Origin: an uncultured Acidimicrobiaceae bacterium
GTDB taxonomy: Bacteria; Actinomycetota; Acidimicrobiia; Spongiisociales; UBA5794
DNA: 64,000 bases
Direction: 5' to 3'
Assembly: GCA_947259365.1 (NCBI GenBank)
Contig: CAMYMC010000030.1
Span: 1 to 64,000, forward strand
Shown here: piece after piece, positions 62,339 to 64,000 of the stretch
How positions within the stretch are numbered: the stretch's first letter is position 1
How the letters are laid out: each line of letters starts with the position of its first letter
The notes under the pieces: model-generated
What the model was told of the DNA's origin: nothing
What the model saw: only the letters and a program-made list of their open reading frames with translations
The model's database searches: none
Program-made: the position numbers and the translations under genes

Positions 62339-62655
62339 TAGCCGCTGCTCCCACCGGCGGCCGCGGCCGGGTCCACGGTCACGTCGACGGTGACCCGGCG
62401 CACCCCGCGAACGGCCGAGACGAGATGGCCGGCGAGCGCCGCCTCTCCGTCCGAGGCGACGCTGCCGGACAGCGACACGTCTCGGCCGTCGACACGGACC
62501 GCGAGATCGAGGCCCGCCCGCTCCAGCTCTGTCGCAGATCTCGCCCCGAGATCGTCCTCGAAGTGGGACAGACCCCAGACGACCGCGCCACCCGTCGTGA
62601 GGGCGATCAGCAACACGACCCAGAGCAGACCGATGGGAAACCTCGCCGTCGTCAT
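62338..62655 (-). CDS. Membrane-anchored BON-domain protein
   Basis: 105 residues from ATG 62655. One N-terminal transmembrane helix (LLWVVLLIALTTGGAVVWGL) precedes a BON domain (DLAVRVDGRDVSLSGSVASDGEAALAGHLVSAVRGVRRVTVDVTV, given here in overlapping memory of its blocks: DVSLSGSVASD and VRGVRRVTVDV). BON domains bind phospholipids or other envelope parts and are common in stress proteins such as OsmY. It is divergent from dnaK. Confidence 0.82.
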   Translation of the reverse strand: MTTARFPIGLLWVVLLIALTTGGAVVWGLSHFEDDLGARSATELERAGLDLAVRVDGRDVSLSGSVASDGEAALAGHLVSAVRGVRRVTVDVTVDPAAAAGGSSG

Positions 62656-62726
62656 GAGCGTGCGGACCCTCCTTGCGCCGGCTCCAACGGGTGAGGACGC
62701 AGCGTACCCCACACGGAAGAGAACGG

Positions 62727-62772
62727 AATATGACAATGTCCGACTCAAGTTATAAACTGTGATTCGACTCAA
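62727..62772 (+). promoter_or_regulatory. AT-rich dnaK promoter region with CGACTCAA direct repeat
   Basis: This is the most AT-rich stretch of the area, with ATGACA (62730-62735) and TATAAA (62751-62756) as possible -35 and -10 boxes. CGACTCAA occurs at 62741-62748 and again at 62765-62772. ACTCAA is half of the HspR (HAIR) operator of actinobacterial dnaK, but here the copies are direct, not inverted. Confidence 0.5.
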
Positions 62773-62843
62773 CCACAAGTCCGCGCCGGGTTCGTCGAGC
62801 CCGGTCGACAGAGCCACCATCCCACCGCGAACAAGGAGCACAC

Positions 62844-64000
62844 ATGGGACGTTCCGTCGGAATCGACCTCGGAACCACGAACTCCGTCCTCGCGATCCTC
62901 GAGGGCGGGGACCCCCGCGTCATCGCCAACGCAGAGGGTCATCGCACGACGCCTTCTGTCGTGGCCCTCGCCAAGAACGGCGAAGTCCTCGTCGGTGAAC
63001 AGGCGAAGCGACAGGCGATCACCAACCCCGGCAGGACCGTCCGTTCGGTGAAACGGCACATGGGGACGGACTGGACGTCCGAGATCGACGCCAAGAAGTA
63101 CACCGCACAGGAGATCTCCGCCCGGATCCTCATGAAGCTCAAGCGCGACGCCGAGCAGTTCCTCGGCGAGGAGGTCACCCAGGCGGTGGTCACGGTCCCG
63201 GCCTACTTCGGGGACGCACAGCGCCAGGCGACAACCGAGGCCGGTCAGATCGCGGGTCTCGAGGTGCTCCGGATCGTCAACGAGCCGACGGCGGCGGCGC
63301 TCGCCTACGGCCTCGACAAGAACAGCGACCAGCTCATCCTCGTCTACGACCTCGGTGGCGGGACCTTCGACGTCTCGGTCCTCGAGATCGGCGAGGGCGT
63401 CTTCGAGGTGAAGGCGACGAGCGGCGACACCCAGCTCGGGGGTGACGACTGGGACCAGCGGATCATCGACTGGCTCGTCAAGGAGTTCAAGAACGACCAC
63501 GGCGTCGACCTCGGCGCCGATCCGATGGCGCTGACCCGGCTCAAGGAAGCCGCCGAGAAGGCGAAGATCGAGCTGTCGTCGGTGGCCGAGACCGAGATCA
63601 ACCTCCCGTTCATCACCGCGACGAACGAGGGCCCGATCCACCTGCTCAAGACGCTCACCCGGTCCGAGTTCCAGCAGATGACCGAGGATCTCGTCGAGCG
63701 AACGAAGGCGCCGTTCCTCCAGGCGATGAAGGACGCCGCCATCAGCGTCGACGCCATCGACCATGTCATCCTCGTCGGCGGATCGACGCGGATGCCCGCC
63801 ATCCAGGACCTCGTCGAGGAGCTGTCGGGCAAGGAGGCGCACCAGGGCGTGAACCCCGATGAGGTGGTGGCGCTCGGCGCCGCGATCCAGGCGGGTGTGC
63901 TCACCGGCGACGTCTCGGGCATCCTGCTCCTCGACGTGACCCCCCTCACGCTCGGGGTCGAGACCGAGGGCGGTGTGTTCACCAAGATGATCGAGCGCAA
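62844..64000 (+). CDS. dnaK: Molecular chaperone DnaK (Hsp70), truncated by window end
   Basis: The first 385 residues of DnaK. The ATPase domain motifs are all present: [65 protein letters not shown] and [13 protein letters not shown]. The start of the substrate-binding domain is reached ([17 protein letters not shown]). It refolds proteins with DnaJ and GrpE, probably encoded just beyond the window. ATG 62844 has AAGGAG at good spacing. Confidence 0.98.
   Translation, partial: MGRSVGIDLGTTNSVLAILEGGDPRVIANAEGHRTTPSVVALAKNGEVLVGEQAKRQAITNPGRTVRSVKRHMGTDWTSEIDAKKYTAQEISARILMKLKRDAEQFLGEEVTQAVVTVPAYFGDAQRQATTEAGQIAGLEVLRIVNEPTAAALAYGLDKNSDQLILVYDLGGGTFDVSVLEIGEGVFEVKATSGDTQLGGDDWDQRIIDWLVKEFKNDHGVDLGADPMALTRLKEAAEKAKIELSSVAETEINLPFITATNEGPIHLLKTLTRSEFQQMTEDLVERTKAPFLQAMKDAAISVDAIDHVILVGGSTRMPAIQDLVEELSGKEAHQGVNPDEVVALGAAIQAGVLTGDVSGILLLDVTPLTLGVETEGGVFTKMIER

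Overview
The window is GC-rich (roughly 70 percent), densely packed bacterial DNA with many GTG/TTG starts and many 1-11 nt stop/start overlaps. An F420 (deazaflavin)-type nitroreductase, an F420/LLM-class domain, a DosR/DevR-like response regulator with universal stress proteins, and the overall codon use point to an actinobacterium. The Acidimicrobiia and their uncultured relatives are my best guess, by inference only. I saw no rRNA, tRNA, CRISPR array, insertion sequence or prophage.

Layout. 1-14.5 kb is core metabolism: an HtrA-type protease, an aminotransferase, an amidase, gcvP behind a tandem glycine riboswitch, a 2-oxoacid dehydrogenase E1 alpha/beta pair, a phosphofructokinase and an NDH-2-like oxidoreductase. 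14.5-36.9 kb is an accessory catabolic region. It holds a zinc-ADH-like protein, an M24 creatinase-fold protein, EamA and MFS exporters, a taurine/NMT1-type ABC importer, two DHPON-hydrolase-like alpha/beta hydrolases, a hydroxyacid dehydrogenase / creatininase-like / cupin / Gfo-Idh-MocA operon, a GrdB/PrdB-like protein, an ACMSD-like amidohydrolase, an LVIVD-repeat protein, an AhpD/CMD protein, a LacI regulator, OsmC, a 3-hydroxyisobutyrate-dehydrogenase-like protein and L-2-hydroxyglutarate oxidase. 37-49 kb carries a thiolase, a class III aminotransferase, threonine synthase, a SulP transporter, a pirin and a two-gene molybdoenzyme complex. 50-62 kb is a stress and signalling segment with universal stress proteins, a DosS/DosR-like pair, a CBS protein, a cyclic-nucleotide-binding protein and a K+ channel. 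It ends in dnaK, which runs off the window.

Two observations stand out. First, the GrdB/PrdB-like gene (27085-27867) is split only by an in-frame TGA at 27583-27585. That is exactly where this family carries selenocysteine or cysteine (U/C-P-x-C-H). A 6-bp stem with a GGU-containing apical loop starts 11 nt after the TGA, the layout of a bacterial SECIS. I read it as a selenoprotein translated through UGA, not as two genes. Second, seven near-identical palindromes (consensus TRCAATCGATTGYA) lie in promoter regions between 16.6 and 34.9 kb, two of them flanking the divergent promoter of the only lacI-family gene. This defines a candidate autoregulated LacI regulon that ties the accessory genes into one inducible pathway for an unknown substrate.

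A second, weaker regulatory theme is a TAGGGACC-N2-CGACCCTA-like motif near the DosR-like gene and neighbouring stress genes. Other points of interest are a P-loop kinase/LLM oxidoreductase fusion, a ferredoxin-NrfD fusion with a probable CTG start, enzymes with missing metal ligands (M24, MDR), and a badly decayed phytoene-desaturase-type pseudogene.
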